A stretch of DNA of 64,000 nt from Tectiglobus sp965215755 (GCA_965215755.1 OZ244119.1:2976001-3040000), one strand, 5' to 3'. Positions 35,362 to 45,391 are shown, counted from the stretch's first letter. The notes: a model not told the origin generated them from the letters alone. Numbers and translations are program-made.

Positions 35362-36870
35362 TTAGATCATTTTCAACTTGCGGAAGGCAAAAAAGACCAT
35401 GCGCAACAACAGGACGCCATGGCGAAATCGTGAGATTTGCGTTTCACCATAGGCCCGTGCGCGATATCTGACAGGAATTTCGACAATCTTGAGATTGAGC
35501 TTGGCCGACCCAAACAGCAGGTCGAAATCACCAAAGGGATCGAAGTCACCAAAGTAGGCACGTCCTGCTTTTAGCTTCTGATAGTTTTCTCGCGAAATGA
35601 CTTTGGTTCCACACAACGTATCTGAGAAACGCTGGTTGAGTAGATAGGAGAAAATCCGCGCGAATGTGTGATTGGCGAGGTAGTTGAGAAATCGCATAGC
35701 GTCTTTCTCGAGTGGATAAACAAGACGCGTTCCGTTCACGAATTCGCCCCGGCCGGACGCAATAGCCTCATAGAACTTAGGAAGATCTTCCGGTGGAACG
35801 GTCAGGTCGCCATCAAGGATCATCAGGATGTCATTGTTGGCTGCATCGAATGCCGTCCACACGGCATCGCCCTTGCCCTTGCCGGGCTGTTTCATGGCAA
35901 TGATATTGCGGTCGGGATAGGCATCCTTTTGACGCAAGACCTCTTCCCAGGTGCCATCCTGGCTATTGCCTTCGACGAAGATAATCTCTGTATCTGCGCC
36001 GAACTCAGGAATACGATCGATGGCCGGCTTGACATTGCCTCGCTCGTTGCGGACCGGCACAACTACTGAAACTGAGGGCTTCTGTTGGCGCTCAACACTG
36101 ACGCTGCGGGCGACTGTAAATGTGCGCAGGCATAAGTTGCGAATGAGAGGCAGCGGCGCGATCAGGCGGTTGACCAATGACCCTAGTCCGAGCAAGCGTC
36201 GCGGCAGAAGTTGGCGAAATTCCTTCTTGACCATCTCAAAACCAGCAAGGCCAAGGAACATCTCAATGTCGCGCTGCGATAGCCAGCTGTAGTCGCGGTT
36301 TACCGGCTTTCGAAGCCCGAGCTTTTCGGCAATTCTCAGAACTGGTTCCCAGAGGTGGGAATAATGCGAGACAACGAGGCGCGTCTCTGCATGGCAGAGT
36401 TCGTTCGTCAGTTTGAAAGTCTCGATGATATCATCAAGATAACCGATCGTATCCGACAGGAGAATATAGTCATAAGGACCATGTTCCTTGATCTGGTTGA
36501 TCAACTCGGCATCTTCGATATCGCCGCAGACAAATTTCAAGTCGGGATGCTTGGAACGGGCAACATCAATGAGATTTCCGCTGAAGTCGACGCCCACGCC
36601 AACTGATGGTTTGAGCTCGTTCAGCATCCAGCCGCTTGCACATCCCAGCTCCAACACACGTGAACCTTCTGGGATCACAAACCGGAGGTAACGTGCATCG
36701 CTGGTGTGGAAGTAGATGTTACGTTGAATCCATTTGTCCCAGTCCTGCGCGAGACGTTGGGTTGTTTCATGCAATTTGCGTTTGCGCTGCGACCATGCCG
36801 CAGTCTTGTCACTGACCGGAACCGCTGCGGGCAAAGCTGCCACATCCGAATTTGAAACCGCATTATCCAT
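35362..36870 (-). CDS. Fusion of SAM methyltransferase and GT2 glycosyltransferase
   Basis: A 502-residue two-domain protein. Residues about 45-240 form a class I methyltransferase (VLELGCASG at 72-80, VCGDIED as motif II, YILLSDTIGYLDD as motif IV). Residues about 265-490 form a GT2 domain of the dolichyl-phosphate-mannose-synthase type (VVVPVRNERGNV, FVEGNSQDGT, KGKGDAV, ILDGDLTVPP with D353 and D355 as the DxD pair). The C-terminal hydrophobic stretch LLLRMVFFAF may anchor it. It likely both transfers a sugar to polyprenyl phosphate and methylates one. Both halves keep their key residues, so the fusion seems functional. Confidence 0.85.
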   Translation of the reverse strand: MDNAVSNSDVAALPAAVPVSDKTAAWSQRKRKLHETTQRLAQDWDKWIQRNIYFHTSDARYLRFVIPEGSRVLELGCASGWMLNELKPSVGVGVDFSGNLIDVARSKHPDLKFVCGDIEDAELINQIKEHGPYDYILLSDTIGYLDDIIETFKLTNELCHAETRLVVSHYSHLWEPVLRIAEKLGLRKPVNRDYSWLSQRDIEMFLGLAGFEMVKKEFRQLLPRRLLGLGSLVNRLIAPLPLIRNLCLRTFTVARSVSVERQQKPSVSVVVPVRNERGNVKPAIDRIPEFGADTEIIFVEGNSQDGTWEEVLRQKDAYPDRNIIAMKQPGKGKGDAVWTAFDAANNDILMILDGDLTVPPEDLPKFYEAIASGRGEFVNGTRLVYPLEKDAMRFLNYLANHTFARIFSYLLNQRFSDTLCGTKVISRENYQKLKAGRAYFGDFDPFGDFDLLFGSAKLNLKIVEIPVRYRARAYGETQISRFRHGVLLLRMVFFAFRKLKMI

Positions 36871-36964
36871 CGTCTATCGCATATGCTTTGTCTTGGAATT
36901 AACTCGTTGCAGAACCGCCGCCTGCACGCGACGCTTGGCTTATAGAGGGTGCAACTGCCTGAGT

Positions 36965-37705
36965 CTATTGGTCGTAAGGCTTCTCGAAGACGACAGCCAC
37001 GCGAAAGCCGAAGTTTCGACCGAGCAACCTCTCCAGGCGGCGCTCAACACCAAGCAGGGACCGTGCGGTACGTTCACCAATGAGCGACCACGGTTTGAAG
37101 CCGCCGCTGAGCGGGTATGCGGCAAATGAGAACCACTCGACCTGTTTCAACTTGAGCATCGGCAAGCGTTCTTGGACACGGTTCAGATGACGGGTCACAA
37201 GCAATGTCGGGATCGCTTGGTTGGAATCATAAGGGTCTCGGTTCGGATCAGGCTCACCTTCAACAAGCGGATCAGCCGACATATCGACCGGTTCATGGTG
37301 GATAAAGCGATAGAAGAGTGTGCTGCCGGGTGTGATAGCCGGTTCAATCATGACAATACGTCCGCCCGGTTCTAAAACCCGAGCGGCTTCGTCGAAGAAG
37401 CGTACCGGGAACTCGAGATGATGAAGCACATCGAGCATGACGATATTTGCCAGGCTTTGATCCGCGAATGGTAGGTTTTGCGCGTCGGCAACAAGGTCCA
37501 AATCTGGCGAGTACTGGATATCTGAGGAGATGACGTTGTCGAGGATCTCTTTCAGATTTCCTATCCCGCCGCCAATCTCAAGTGTTTGGCCCGCGCGGCA
37601 ATGGCCGGCGATGCGTTGGAAGAAGTCACCATACACCAATCGGAGCACGGGTTTTCGGTCCCATACCTCCTTGTAAGATGCGAGTTCTTCGTTCTTGTCA
37701 GCCAT
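36965..37705 (-). CDS. Class I SAM-dependent methyltransferase
   Basis: A 246-residue enzyme with TLEIGGGIGNLKE (SAM motif I, near 39-51), LVADAQNLPFAD (acidic motif with Asp-Ala binding adenine) and IVMLDVLHHLEFPVRFFDEAARVLEPGGRIV, the standard Methyltransf_11 pattern. The IGGGIG form of motif I differs slightly from the usual GxGxG. Substrate is probably a glycan or its lipid carrier, as the neighbours are a methyltransferase-glycosyltransferase fusion and an O-antigen ligase. Confidence 0.88.
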   Translation of the reverse strand: MADKNEELASYKEVWDRKPVLRLVYGDFFQRIAGHCRAGQTLEIGGGIGNLKEILDNVISSDIQYSPDLDLVADAQNLPFADQSLANIVMLDVLHHLEFPVRFFDEAARVLEPGGRIVMIEPAITPGSTLFYRFIHHEPVDMSADPLVEGEPDPNRDPYDSNQAIPTLLVTRHLNRVQERLPMLKLKQVEWFSFAAYPLSGGFKPWSLIGERTARSLLGVERRLERLLGRNFGFRVAVVFEKPYDQ

Positions 37706-37768
37706 GTCCTAAAGTAGCAGTTCAATGTGCGGATGCCTGTGAGGCAATCGAGAGTGCTCTGGCTACGC

Positions 37769-38509
37769 TCAAATGATCAGGCCTGCAAGCAGATCCGGCC
37801 AATTGACGTCCGGCACGGGCGTGAATGGTGCGTAAAAGCGACCATGACGGGAATAAAGGCCAGGTACATAGGTAAAAGCGCTTCGAAAGATGCTGTGATG
37901 GGCTTCGCGAACACGCGCATCCCACTGAAGTTTTGCAGCCCCCTCTGCCTGTAGATCTTTGAGTGCGACCGTCCGCCCATCTCTGGTCAATCCGATCCAT
38001 CTGCTCGTTGACTCGACGGCCATCCACCCTTTCCGTGTTTTGACCTCGGTCAGCGCATGCGAGCTGATGCGAGGGGTCAGCAGCGAAATCAACCGTGAGC
38101 CGGTTTCCTGAGTGGAATAGATCGCGAGATGCCGTGTACGAAAACCGTACGCATTCAGTATTTTCTCGATCGCTCGACTGCGGTCGCCGCATTCGCCGTA
38201 GCCGTGAGCGATCAAATCCTGGGGTTCTCGTGACCGGTCAAACGGGATTTGGATCGTCTTTGGTGATGCCCTGATGACTGCGTCCTGGACGGCCTGGATA
38301 AATCGCACCTGGACTTCGAAGGAGGCTTGCTCGCCAAGTGAGTCCAATAGAGTGTCATAGCCGGCCTGCTTCAGGATCGTCCGGCCAACTTTGCGGTCTG
38401 TTTCCGTTGGCAATGTCGAGACGTTGTGGACAGCCGCGACGCCCATACCGACTGCCACCAGAAGGCCGCCTAGGAATGCGACCCAGCGCAATTTCGATAG
38501 TCCCTTCAT
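37769..38509 (-). CDS. Transglutaminase-like cysteine protease, membrane-anchored
   Basis: A 246-residue protein with an N-terminal signal-anchor (WVAFLGGLLVAVGMGVAAV) and a transglutaminase-like core: YGECGDRSRAIEKIL with the nucleophilic Cys, SSHALTEVKTRKGW with the His and VESTS with the acidic partner. It should act in the periplasm. Position between O-antigen ligase and methyltransferase genes suggests a role in making or attaching surface polymer; similar proteins occur in alphaproteobacterial EPS loci. The actual substrate is unknown. Confidence 0.75.
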   Translation of the reverse strand: MKGLSKLRWVAFLGGLLVAVGMGVAAVHNVSTLPTETDRKVGRTILKQAGYDTLLDSLGEQASFEVQVRFIQAVQDAVIRASPKTIQIPFDRSREPQDLIAHGYGECGDRSRAIEKILNAYGFRTRHLAIYSTQETGSRLISLLTPRISSHALTEVKTRKGWMAVESTSRWIGLTRDGRTVALKDLQAEGAAKLQWDARVREAHHSIFRSAFTYVPGLYSRHGRFYAPFTPVPDVNWPDLLAGLII

Positions 38510-38622
38510 GGGGGCTACATCTCGCTTGTCAATTGATCCACCAACTTCAGCACAAGCCTCTTTTATTTGGTGTTTTTAGACGAGTCTATCGTGTCGATGG
38601 CCTGCGCGTTTCGCAAGCAACC

Positions 38623-39933
38623 TCATTTCGGACGCAAGTCCAGCCGTCCAGCGAAGGTGCTTGCCAGTGATAGCAAAATCGGCGTGATAGCAAGCGCGCT
38701 CACATACCACAGCTCGAATAGCCCAAATGTCGACGCCGACATCGTCGCTGCAGTTACGAACGCAGCCAAATTGTGCGCAGCATCCGGGTTGGGTAGACGT
38801 GATGCACACCAGATGATCACTAGTCCCAATGCCAGGACCAATGCGCCGCCTATAGCGCCAAATTCATATAGTATCTGCAAATAGAAGTTGTGCGGATGCC
38901 CGCCGGTGCGTGCGTGGAAGACTGTCCCGTCAACTTCTTTGAATCTCTCAGCATCGGGCCTTGCATCGTCGATCGGTTCTGTCGAGCCAACCCCGACACC
39001 AAGGAATGGTCGCTTGGTGATTTGCTCAGCCGTATACCCCCAGATCACGATGCGGTGCTGCAATGAGAACGGCACCGCTGGTTCAAGATGGAGCTTGTGT
39101 TGATAAGCCAATTGCGTTGCCGGCACCATCAGTGTGATGAGCAGTACCCAACCCGCTGCGGCCATTAGTGCTGCTGATTTGATAGACACTTGCGCAACAG
39201 CAAAGATGCTGATGCCAGCAATCAACGCTAATATCGATGTTTGATGATTGGAGAAAAGCGCCATCGCCAGGGTTAGAGCAATCAGAGCTGGCGCCATCCA
39301 ACGTCGGTCTGTGCCGGTGACATGAGTGCGCAGCATAATCAGCACTGGCCACAAAAGAAGAGACATGTTGGCGATGTTCCAATTGGTTCGCGTCGCACGC
39401 ACTCGTGAGACGTGGTCCCAGTCCCAAGTTGGCCAACTATCAACTATCCGAAAGGCTTGGAAGGGCCAGAATACGATCCGCTTGATCGGATGATCCAGGG
39501 CTTCTTCGATGAGCCCATACACAGCGAAGAGTACAAAAACGACGAGCACGGTGCGCGTCATGTGCTCTAACCAATCGTCAGGAAGTGCTGTATGTACCGA
39601 CCGCGAGATATGCACCGCCACGATCGCGCCCCCTGAAAGTAGCAAGGCTTTTATTGCGAAGCCGGCGTCAGCAGCCCATAGGAAACTGATGGACGCATAC
39701 GTCCAGCAACAGACGGCGACAATTGTGGTCAATCCAGCGGGTTTGAGTTTCAATTGTTGGCGCTTGGCCAGAAGGAGTGCGAGTGGTGTTACAACAATGA
39801 GTGCCGCTGCCCCCGCGCTTGCGGAAGCTCCAACAAAAAGCAGGATTCCGGCAACCGCTGACGTGCAGACGAGGACCCAGGCTTCCGGTGACAAATTCCA
39901 AGTTTCTGACCTCAACCAGGCGGAAACGTTCAT
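38623..39933 (-). CDS. O-antigen ligase / Wzy-type polymerase family protein
   Basis: A 436-residue membrane protein with about eleven hydrophobic helices and the Wzy_C family signature in the large periplasmic loop: GVGVGSTEP and GGHPHNFYLQILYEFGAIGG (His-x-x-Asn). It either joins polymer to lipid A-core or polymerises repeat units; the two activities cannot be separated by sequence alone. First gene of the minus-strand block that runs down to 30.5 kb. Start ATG at 39933. Confidence 0.85.
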   Translation of the reverse strand: MNVSAWLRSETWNLSPEAWVLVCTSAVAGILLFVGASASAGAAALIVVTPLALLLAKRQQLKLKPAGLTTIVAVCCWTYASISFLWAADAGFAIKALLLSGGAIVAVHISRSVHTALPDDWLEHMTRTVLVVFVLFAVYGLIEEALDHPIKRIVFWPFQAFRIVDSWPTWDWDHVSRVRATRTNWNIANMSLLLWPVLIMLRTHVTGTDRRWMAPALIALTLAMALFSNHQTSILALIAGISIFAVAQVSIKSAALMAAAGWVLLITLMVPATQLAYQHKLHLEPAVPFSLQHRIVIWGYTAEQITKRPFLGVGVGSTEPIDDARPDAERFKEVDGTVFHARTGGHPHNFYLQILYEFGAIGGALVLALGLVIIWCASRLPNPDAAHNLAAFVTAATMSASTFGLFELWYVSALAITPILLSLASTFAGRLDLRPK

Positions 39934-40085
39934 TTTCTAACCAATGATGCTGCTAAAGGCCCAACTGTCCCTTTGGGATGAATAGCCCTACGAGTGCGCC
40001 ATCGGAAGGCGCCTTTTGATCGCGGAGCCTGTCGTGAGGATTATCGGGCAATCGTCTCAAACTATGACTTTGCAGAGAGCTTTAC

Positions 40086-40178
40086 ATGGCCCTGAAATTG
40101 AGCGAAGACTTGATGGTTCTTGTCGTTGAACACTCTAACGAAGTGCGTACAACTCTCGCCTGTCTAGTACTTGATTGA
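40086..40178 (+). pseudogene. Possible receiver-domain relic (30 codons)
   Basis: A short frame MALKLSEDLMVLVVEHSN... resembles the first strand and helix of a response-regulator receiver (usual VLVVEDN..), with His in place of one acidic-pocket Asp, and then stops. It is probably a fragment of a lost regulator in the 287-base gap between divergently transcribed genes. Too short for certainty. Confidence 0.25.
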
Positions 40179-40220
40179 TGACGGGACCCCTGCAGGATTT
40201 TCGGTGACCAACTTCATTCC

Positions 40221-42125
40221 ATGATGCCTCAATACCGCTCAGATATTGATGGTCTCAGGGCCGTTGCTGTTCTGCCAGTCGTTCTGTTTCATGCCAAGAT
40301 TCCAGGCTTCGGTGGTGGCTACGTTGGTGTCGACGTTTTTTTTGTGATCTCAGGGTTTTTGATTACATCGATTATTCACCGTGAGATAGAGAACAATCAG
40401 TTCAGCCTTATCCATTTTTATGAGCGGCGAGCCAGGCGGATCTTGCCGGCCCTGTTTGCGATGGTTGCTGTCAGCTGTGTCGCTGCCGCCTTTCTACTTT
40501 TCCCCGATCAGTATGAGAGCTTCTCAAAATCCGTACTAGCTACGGCCCTTTTTGTCTCCAGCATCACTTTTTATCGTGAAAGCGGTTATTTTGATATTGA
40601 GGCTGAACAAAAACCATTGCTCCATACCTGGTCGCTTTCAGTTGAGGAGATCTTTTATGTCGTGTTTCCGCTGCTCCTGCTAGCGATTGCGTATTGGGTG
40701 CCAAGGCGCAGAATTTTGGTTTTGTCTTTGCTGGGCCTTTGCTCGTTTGCCATTTCCGTCATTGCGCTAAATGCTGATCCCAAATCCCGATTGGCCTTCT
40801 TCCTTCCACACGCGCGTGCATGGGAGTTTTTGATTGGGAGCCTTTTAGCTATTGCGCCGGCACGATTGTTTGATCGTCCGCGCTTGATGGAAGCAGCGGC
40901 CGCATGCGGCTTAGTCTTGATCCTCTTTGCAATATTTTACTACACGGCTGAGACGACTTTTCCCGGTGTGGCAGCCCTTGCGCCCTGTCTTGGTACCGCT
41001 TTGATAATTGCAGCAGGGCGCCAAGGTACTACCACTGTTGGTCGTCTTCTCAGCGCTCCGGTTCTCGTCTATTGCGGCCTCATTTCGTACTCGCTTTACC
41101 TTTGGCACTGGCCGATGCTCGTGTTTTCGCGAGCATACGTTGGCGGTGATCTGTTGCTCATTCAGACAGCGATCGTAATTGTCTTATCAGTTGCGATTGC
41201 CGCTTTTAGTCTGCGCTTCATAGAACGCCCGTTTCGAGGCTCAGCCTCCTCGATTGAACAAAGTAGCGTCTTTGCCCTTTCGATGGCTGGCATCGTGGGC
41301 TTTGTTGGCATTGGCCTACACGGTGAACTCACCCAGGGGTGGGTCGGGCGGTATCCTGACGACAAAGCTGCGATTTTTACTGCGGATAAAGATCGTGACC
41401 CGCGTCGCAAAGAATGCCTGAGTATTGCTAGCGACGCTGAAGGCTGCATCTACGGAGCCGTCGGCATATCACCAACCGTCGCTTTGTGGGGCGACAGTCA
41501 CGCTGCACACTACGCGCCAATGTTGGGTGACCTGGCAGTTAGCGGTAACCAATCAGTTCTTGTTCAAACCATGCCATCCTGCCCTCCTGTAAAAGGATGG
41601 GCGCTTCCAGCGCATTCGTGGCGCGATGCCTGCCTTAAGTTTCAAGATCGTACATTAGAACGCTTGAAATCGGAACCAGACTTGCGATGGGTCGTGTTTG
41701 CAGGTCGGTTCGGAGGCTATCCATTTCTTGATCCAAAATCTGACTTTCGTGCGAAATTCGAGCAAACGATCCGAGAGCTCAAGTCAGATGGCAAGCAGGT
41801 CGCGATAGTATTTCCTACTCCTTATCACGGTGAAGACACTCCGCTGAAATTGAAGCGACAAGCAATGACCGGCAAGGCACCCGATGTTATCAAGCAGCCC
41901 CGGTCGGATTTCTTCAGTCAGTTTGTTCATGAGATGAAGTTTCTTACGGAGCTCGCCGCAAAGTATGGGTTGACAACTATCAAACCGCACCAAAAAATGT
42001 GCGATAATCAAGCGTGTTACTTCTATAAAGACGGCATAGTATACTTTTACGATTCCCATCACCTCAGCCTGAGTGGTGCGCGTCAGCTCAAGCCGTTGTT
42101 TTCGATTCTGTTTGAGTCAGAATAG
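40221..42125 (+). CDS. Acyltransferase-3 family protein with C-terminal SGNH domain (OafA-like)
   Basis: O-acyl (usually acetyl) transferase of 634 residues that acts across the inner membrane. Residues 1-350 hold about ten membrane helices with YRSDIDGLRAVAVLPVVLFH and GGYVGVDVFFVISGFLI, the acyltransferase-3 signature including the catalytic His. A periplasmic SGNH domain follows: WGDSHAAHYAP near 423-433 (Ser nucleophile) and DSHHLSLSGA near 611-620 (Asp-His pair). This fusion is typical of O-antigen and capsule acetylation. It is the only plus-strand gene between 30.5 and 45.8 kb. Confidence 0.92.
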   Translation: MMPQYRSDIDGLRAVAVLPVVLFHAKIPGFGGGYVGVDVFFVISGFLITSIIHREIENNQFSLIHFYERRARRILPALFAMVAVSCVAAAFLLFPDQYESFSKSVLATALFVSSITFYRESGYFDIEAEQKPLLHTWSLSVEEIFYVVFPLLLLAIAYWVPRRRILVLSLLGLCSFAISVIALNADPKSRLAFFLPHARAWEFLIGSLLAIAPARLFDRPRLMEAAAACGLVLILFAIFYYTAETTFPGVAALAPCLGTALIIAAGRQGTTTVGRLLSAPVLVYCGLISYSLYLWHWPMLVFSRAYVGGDLLLIQTAIVIVLSVAIAAFSLRFIERPFRGSASSIEQSSVFALSMAGIVGFVGIGLHGELTQGWVGRYPDDKAAIFTADKDRDPRRKECLSIASDAEGCIYGAVGISPTVALWGDSHAAHYAPMLGDLAVSGNQSVLVQTMPSCPPVKGWALPAHSWRDACLKFQDRTLERLKSEPDLRWVVFAGRFGGYPFLDPKSDFRAKFEQTIRELKSDGKQVAIVFPTPYHGEDTPLKLKRQAMTGKAPDVIKQPRSDFFSQFVHEMKFLTELAAKYGLTTIKPHQKMCDNQACYFYKDGIVYFYDSHHLSLSGARQLKPLFSILFESE

Positions 42126-42277
42126 ATCGCGATAACCAGCTCTTCGTTCATGCGTGCCTCGTGCACTTGAGCGTGCTGGCGCCGTTTCTTGCCCTAATGT
42201 TGGCAGGCCTAGTTCCGAACTTCCGTCGGCATTGCTGAAATCTGTTTTTGACTTATGCGAATGTTTCTTACGCTGGT

Positions 42278-43153
42278 TTATCTGAGTCGCAGCCAGGCGT
42301 TTTCGCCCATCTCTTTGTGGATGTCGTAGCCAGCGTCGCGCAATTGTCCTAGTAAGTCCCGCTGCCATTTTGACTGCTCTTTGATTTCGAGCAGAATATC
42401 ACGTGGCCAGAGCGTATTCGGTGCTTGCTCAAAGAATGGGCTCAGCGCCCGGTCTTCGCTGCCCTCGACGTCGATCTTCAATAAATCGATCCGTGCGAGC
42501 CCTTCCTCAGCCAATACATCTACGAGTGTGCGGACCGGAACGGTTACAGCATTGTGCAGCGCTGCGGTTTCCTCCCTGCTGATAAGTGTATTCTGTCCTG
42601 TATCACCGGCGACATGTCGATAGAGTGGCAGTTTACCGGGGGCATCACCAATCGCACATTCGTAAGCGTGAACGCGCTCGCTCAGTGAATTTGCAGTAAT
42701 CTGGAACGATAATTTGAGAAAGACGCCAGGCTCGGGCTCGATGGCGATAATCTTGGAGCCAGGACCAGCCATTCGTGCGGCCATAAGGCTGTAAAGGCCG
42801 GCGTTTGCACCAATGTCGACAAAGACAACATCGCGACCGTCAATCTGATCAAAGAATGCCATATCGTCTTCGATCGGATGGCGGCCGGTTTTGAGCAACG
42901 CGCGCTCCTGGCTGAAGTGAGCTGGCGATAGCCGAAGCCGGACGTCACGGTAGACATGATCTACGAGCGTGCGGGGTGACTTGATCAAGGCTGCGTGGAT
43001 GTTGCGGAGTAGGCCGGACGTCAAGCCGTTACCAGGATGTTGCACATGCCGGGTCAAGGTGGCGAACCAGGGTGAGGGCTTGTGAGCGCCGAACGCTGGA
43101 GCGTTAGGTCCGAAGGCTGTCGTCCAGAATCTATCTTCCGACCGATCTGTCAT
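42278..43153 (-). CDS. FkbM family methyltransferase
   Basis: A 291-residue SAM-dependent methyltransferase with VFVDIGANAGLYSLMAARM near 111-129, IIAIEPEPGVF and LLKIDVEGSEDRAL, the three signatures of the FkbM group. Such enzymes O-methylate sugars or other natural-product hydroxyls; end-sugar methylation in O-antigens is one known role. Convergent with the acyltransferase gene. No overlap with the next gene upstream, so it may be transcribed on its own. Confidence 0.9.
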   Translation of the reverse strand: MTDRSEDRFWTTAFGPNAPAFGAHKPSPWFATLTRHVQHPGNGLTSGLLRNIHAALIKSPRTLVDHVYRDVRLRLSPAHFSQERALLKTGRHPIEDDMAFFDQIDGRDVVFVDIGANAGLYSLMAARMAGPGSKIIAIEPEPGVFLKLSFQITANSLSERVHAYECAIGDAPGKLPLYRHVAGDTGQNTLISREETAALHNAVTVPVRTLVDVLAEEGLARIDLLKIDVEGSEDRALSPFFEQAPNTLWPRDILLEIKEQSKWQRDLLGQLRDAGYDIHKEMGENAWLRLR

Positions 43154-43270
43154 GAATTACTCATACCCTTGTAACTTGTCGCTCATTCTTTTGCGCAGCT
43201 TGGGGCATTGTTCTTACCCGCATGCCCGACCAATGGGCGTTGCCGGCGAGTGCAGTTTTGTATCGAGCTG

Positions 43271-44206
43271 CTATTTCCTGACCAAGTAGGACGTCCTCGA
43301 GACATTGCGGTAGCCTGTGATTTCGAACAGATCAGGCGGTGTCACGTAGTGGTAGGCTGACACGTACGGAGTATTGTCGATTTCCGAAAAATCTGCGGTT
43401 GCGATCGAAGAGCCCCTCATCCATTGGAACTTTGTTGGAAGATCATCGACATTCCATACCATGTTGATGCTAGGCACGGGCGGCCAGCCATCAGAGTGTA
43501 CGTTGAGATGCGTGACATCATCATCGAAGATCAGGAATTCAAAGCCGCGCTCGTGAGAGAAGGCCAGTCTGTCATAGTGTGACACATGATCATCGAACAT
43601 GGCCAGTTTGGGTCCGTTGTCGAGTGCGACCTCGACAGTCGTCAAATCTTGCTCGTAATACGTGGCCTTCTTCGAACGCCACTCAACCTTGCTCAGGTTG
43701 ATATCAAAGCACAGGAGCTTGCTGTCATCCGGCGAGGCGTTGTCGAGCAAGTAGGTGGTGAAACCTTTCCAGACACCAGATTCAAGGATGGTGCGGGCGC
43801 CCGCGGCACGCGCAAAGCAGAACAGGATCAAGCCGTTGTTGTATCCCATGCCGCCGCCGAGGTCCTTGATCGGAGCTGAGTGAAAAAGCGTGTCGTAATC
43901 CTGGATGTCCTGCGTAATGGCAGCCGCTTCCCGAGTAATTGAGAGGGCTCCGAGGAAGTCAGACACGGCTGTGGTCAGCAGGGCGGCGCGCCGTTCAACG
44001 AGTATTGGATCAATGGGAAAGGAACGCATCGCAGCATCTGAGCCGGAAGGGCCGCCTGTTTCGATTTTGCGATTGAGGACGGTTTCGGCAACCGATTTTG
44101 CAAACGGGATGGCTTGAAGCACTTTCTTGGCTTCCTTGGCAGGCGCACTCTCAAACCACCAGTACTTGGTGTGTGTCTTATGCTTGTCCTTATCGACGGA
44201 GACCAT
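43271..44206 (-). CDS. Methyltransferase-like Rossmann protein (uncharacterised)
   Basis: About 311 residues. The C-terminal part has ARTILESGVWKGFTTYLL, LLCFDINLSKVEWRS and GFEFLIFDDDVTH, which follow the strand order of class I methyltransferases, close to the cephalosporin-hydroxylase/CmcI-like group. The motif I glycine pattern is weak (ESGVWKG). The start is uncertain: ATG 44206 is preferred, since the 50 residues upstream from a TTG at 44359 look non-coding (Arg/Ser-rich, no family resemblance). Likely modifies a sugar. Confidence 0.65.
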   Translation of the reverse strand: MVSVDKDKHKTHTKYWWFESAPAKEAKKVLQAIPFAKSVAETVLNRKIETGGPSGSDAAMRSFPIDPILVERRAALLTTAVSDFLGALSITREAAAITQDIQDYDTLFHSAPIKDLGGGMGYNNGLILFCFARAAGARTILESGVWKGFTTYLLDNASPDDSKLLCFDINLSKVEWRSKKATYYEQDLTTVEVALDNGPKLAMFDDHVSHYDRLAFSHERGFEFLIFDDDVTHLNVHSDGWPPVPSINMVWNVDDLPTKFQWMRGSSIATADFSEIDNTPYVSAYHYVTPPDLFEITGYRNVSRTSYLVRK

Positions 44207-44440
44207 GGCGAACTGCCCACTGTTATCCTCAACTGAAGCGAGAACTACCAGTTCAGACGATTGCCGACAACTAGACCAACCCGGTCGTCTTTCTCTTGCG
44301 TTGACAGTTGCGAACAATCCCACACCGCTCAGGCGAGCTGACGCCCGTAGAGATTGCAATTCGGTCCGGCAAGGAGTGCAGTAAGAACTACTGTCATTCT
44401 TGATGAAGTCGGAACTTCGCTTCAGCTGAAGAATACCGGG

Positions 44441-45391
44441 TTAGACCGGAAGCCAATCTGATATTGCGCTGCGAGCTGCGCTGCGGCGTGCGATATTCTC
44501 AAGCCAAAACTTCTGGCGATAGAGGCTGGAATGGCGAGTCATCGGATCTGGCCGCTCGCTTCGTATGACGTCCAGGAGGCCCAAATCCTCTGCGTAACCA
44601 TCGTAACGTCCGATGAGATCAATGGGGATCCGGTGGGCCCGCCCGCCCCATGGTTTGCTGCCATCATAGAAATGGAGAATGGCAACTTGCTCACGTTCAG
44701 CCGCAGTTAAAAACCGCCAAAGTCCCGGGGGGAAATTGAAACGGGGGCTGATCACCTCGATCTCTGAGCGATCGGCAAGGTTGAGTGCATCTTGGTCTGG
44801 ATAGATCAGTTGGCCGGTACGGGCTGACAAAGTGGACGTGATTTCTTCACGGACCTTGCTCAGCTGATAGCGTGATAGGTCAATCAGTAGGACACCTGAC
44901 CCAAGATAGACGTGGTCTGTTGACAGTCCAATTCGCTTTTGCTGTCTGGCGAGCTTGCCTTTGCTAATGGCGTGAATATCAGGTGCTGCACCAATGCAGG
45001 CGTTTCCGAGATCGAGCTCTAGCAGCGGGTTAAGATCGCCAAGCGCCATGACGTCACTATCGACATAGAGTGCACGCGAGGCTTCGCTACTTGGCAGAAA
45101 GTCGGCGAAGAAACGAGCGAAAGCTTCTGCGGGAAAGCGATCGGTTGCGCCAGCCATGGATTGTAGAGGGAGAGATGAACTTTCTACGATGATGAGACTC
45201 GCGCCTTGATTCTCAAATAGCGTATGAACGTGGTTTGCAGGCCAATCAGATTGGGGGGCCGATGTCACCAGAATGAACATCTTGGCACTGGAGTGCAGTA
45301 GAGCGCTGTAAAGCGAAACCAAGGCTCCCGGCATATAGCGCGCATCCGCGGAGGTGAAAACGATCTGTTGCTGTGCTGCAGCGCCAATCAT
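44441..45391 (-). CDS. Glycosyltransferase family 8
   Basis: A 316-residue GT-A enzyme. It opens IVFTSADARYMPGALVSLYSALLHSS and has RALYVDSDVMALGDLNPL with D111-x-D113 as the metal-binding DxD, then YPDQDALNLA and a C-terminal ILHFYDGSKPWGG, all marks of family 8 (LgtC/WaaJ-like galactosyl- or glucosyltransferases). It may decorate core oligosaccharide or the polymer. Last recognised glycan gene before the housekeeping part. Confidence 0.9.
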   Translation of the reverse strand: MIGAAAQQQIVFTSADARYMPGALVSLYSALLHSSAKMFILVTSAPQSDWPANHVHTLFENQGASLIIVESSSLPLQSMAGATDRFPAEAFARFFADFLPSSEASRALYVDSDVMALGDLNPLLELDLGNACIGAAPDIHAISKGKLARQQKRIGLSTDHVYLGSGVLLIDLSRYQLSKVREEITSTLSARTGQLIYPDQDALNLADRSEIEVISPRFNFPPGLWRFLTAAEREQVAILHFYDGSKPWGGRAHRIPIDLIGRYDGYAEDLGLLDVIRSERPDPMTRHSSLYRQKFWLENIARRSAARSAISDWLPV

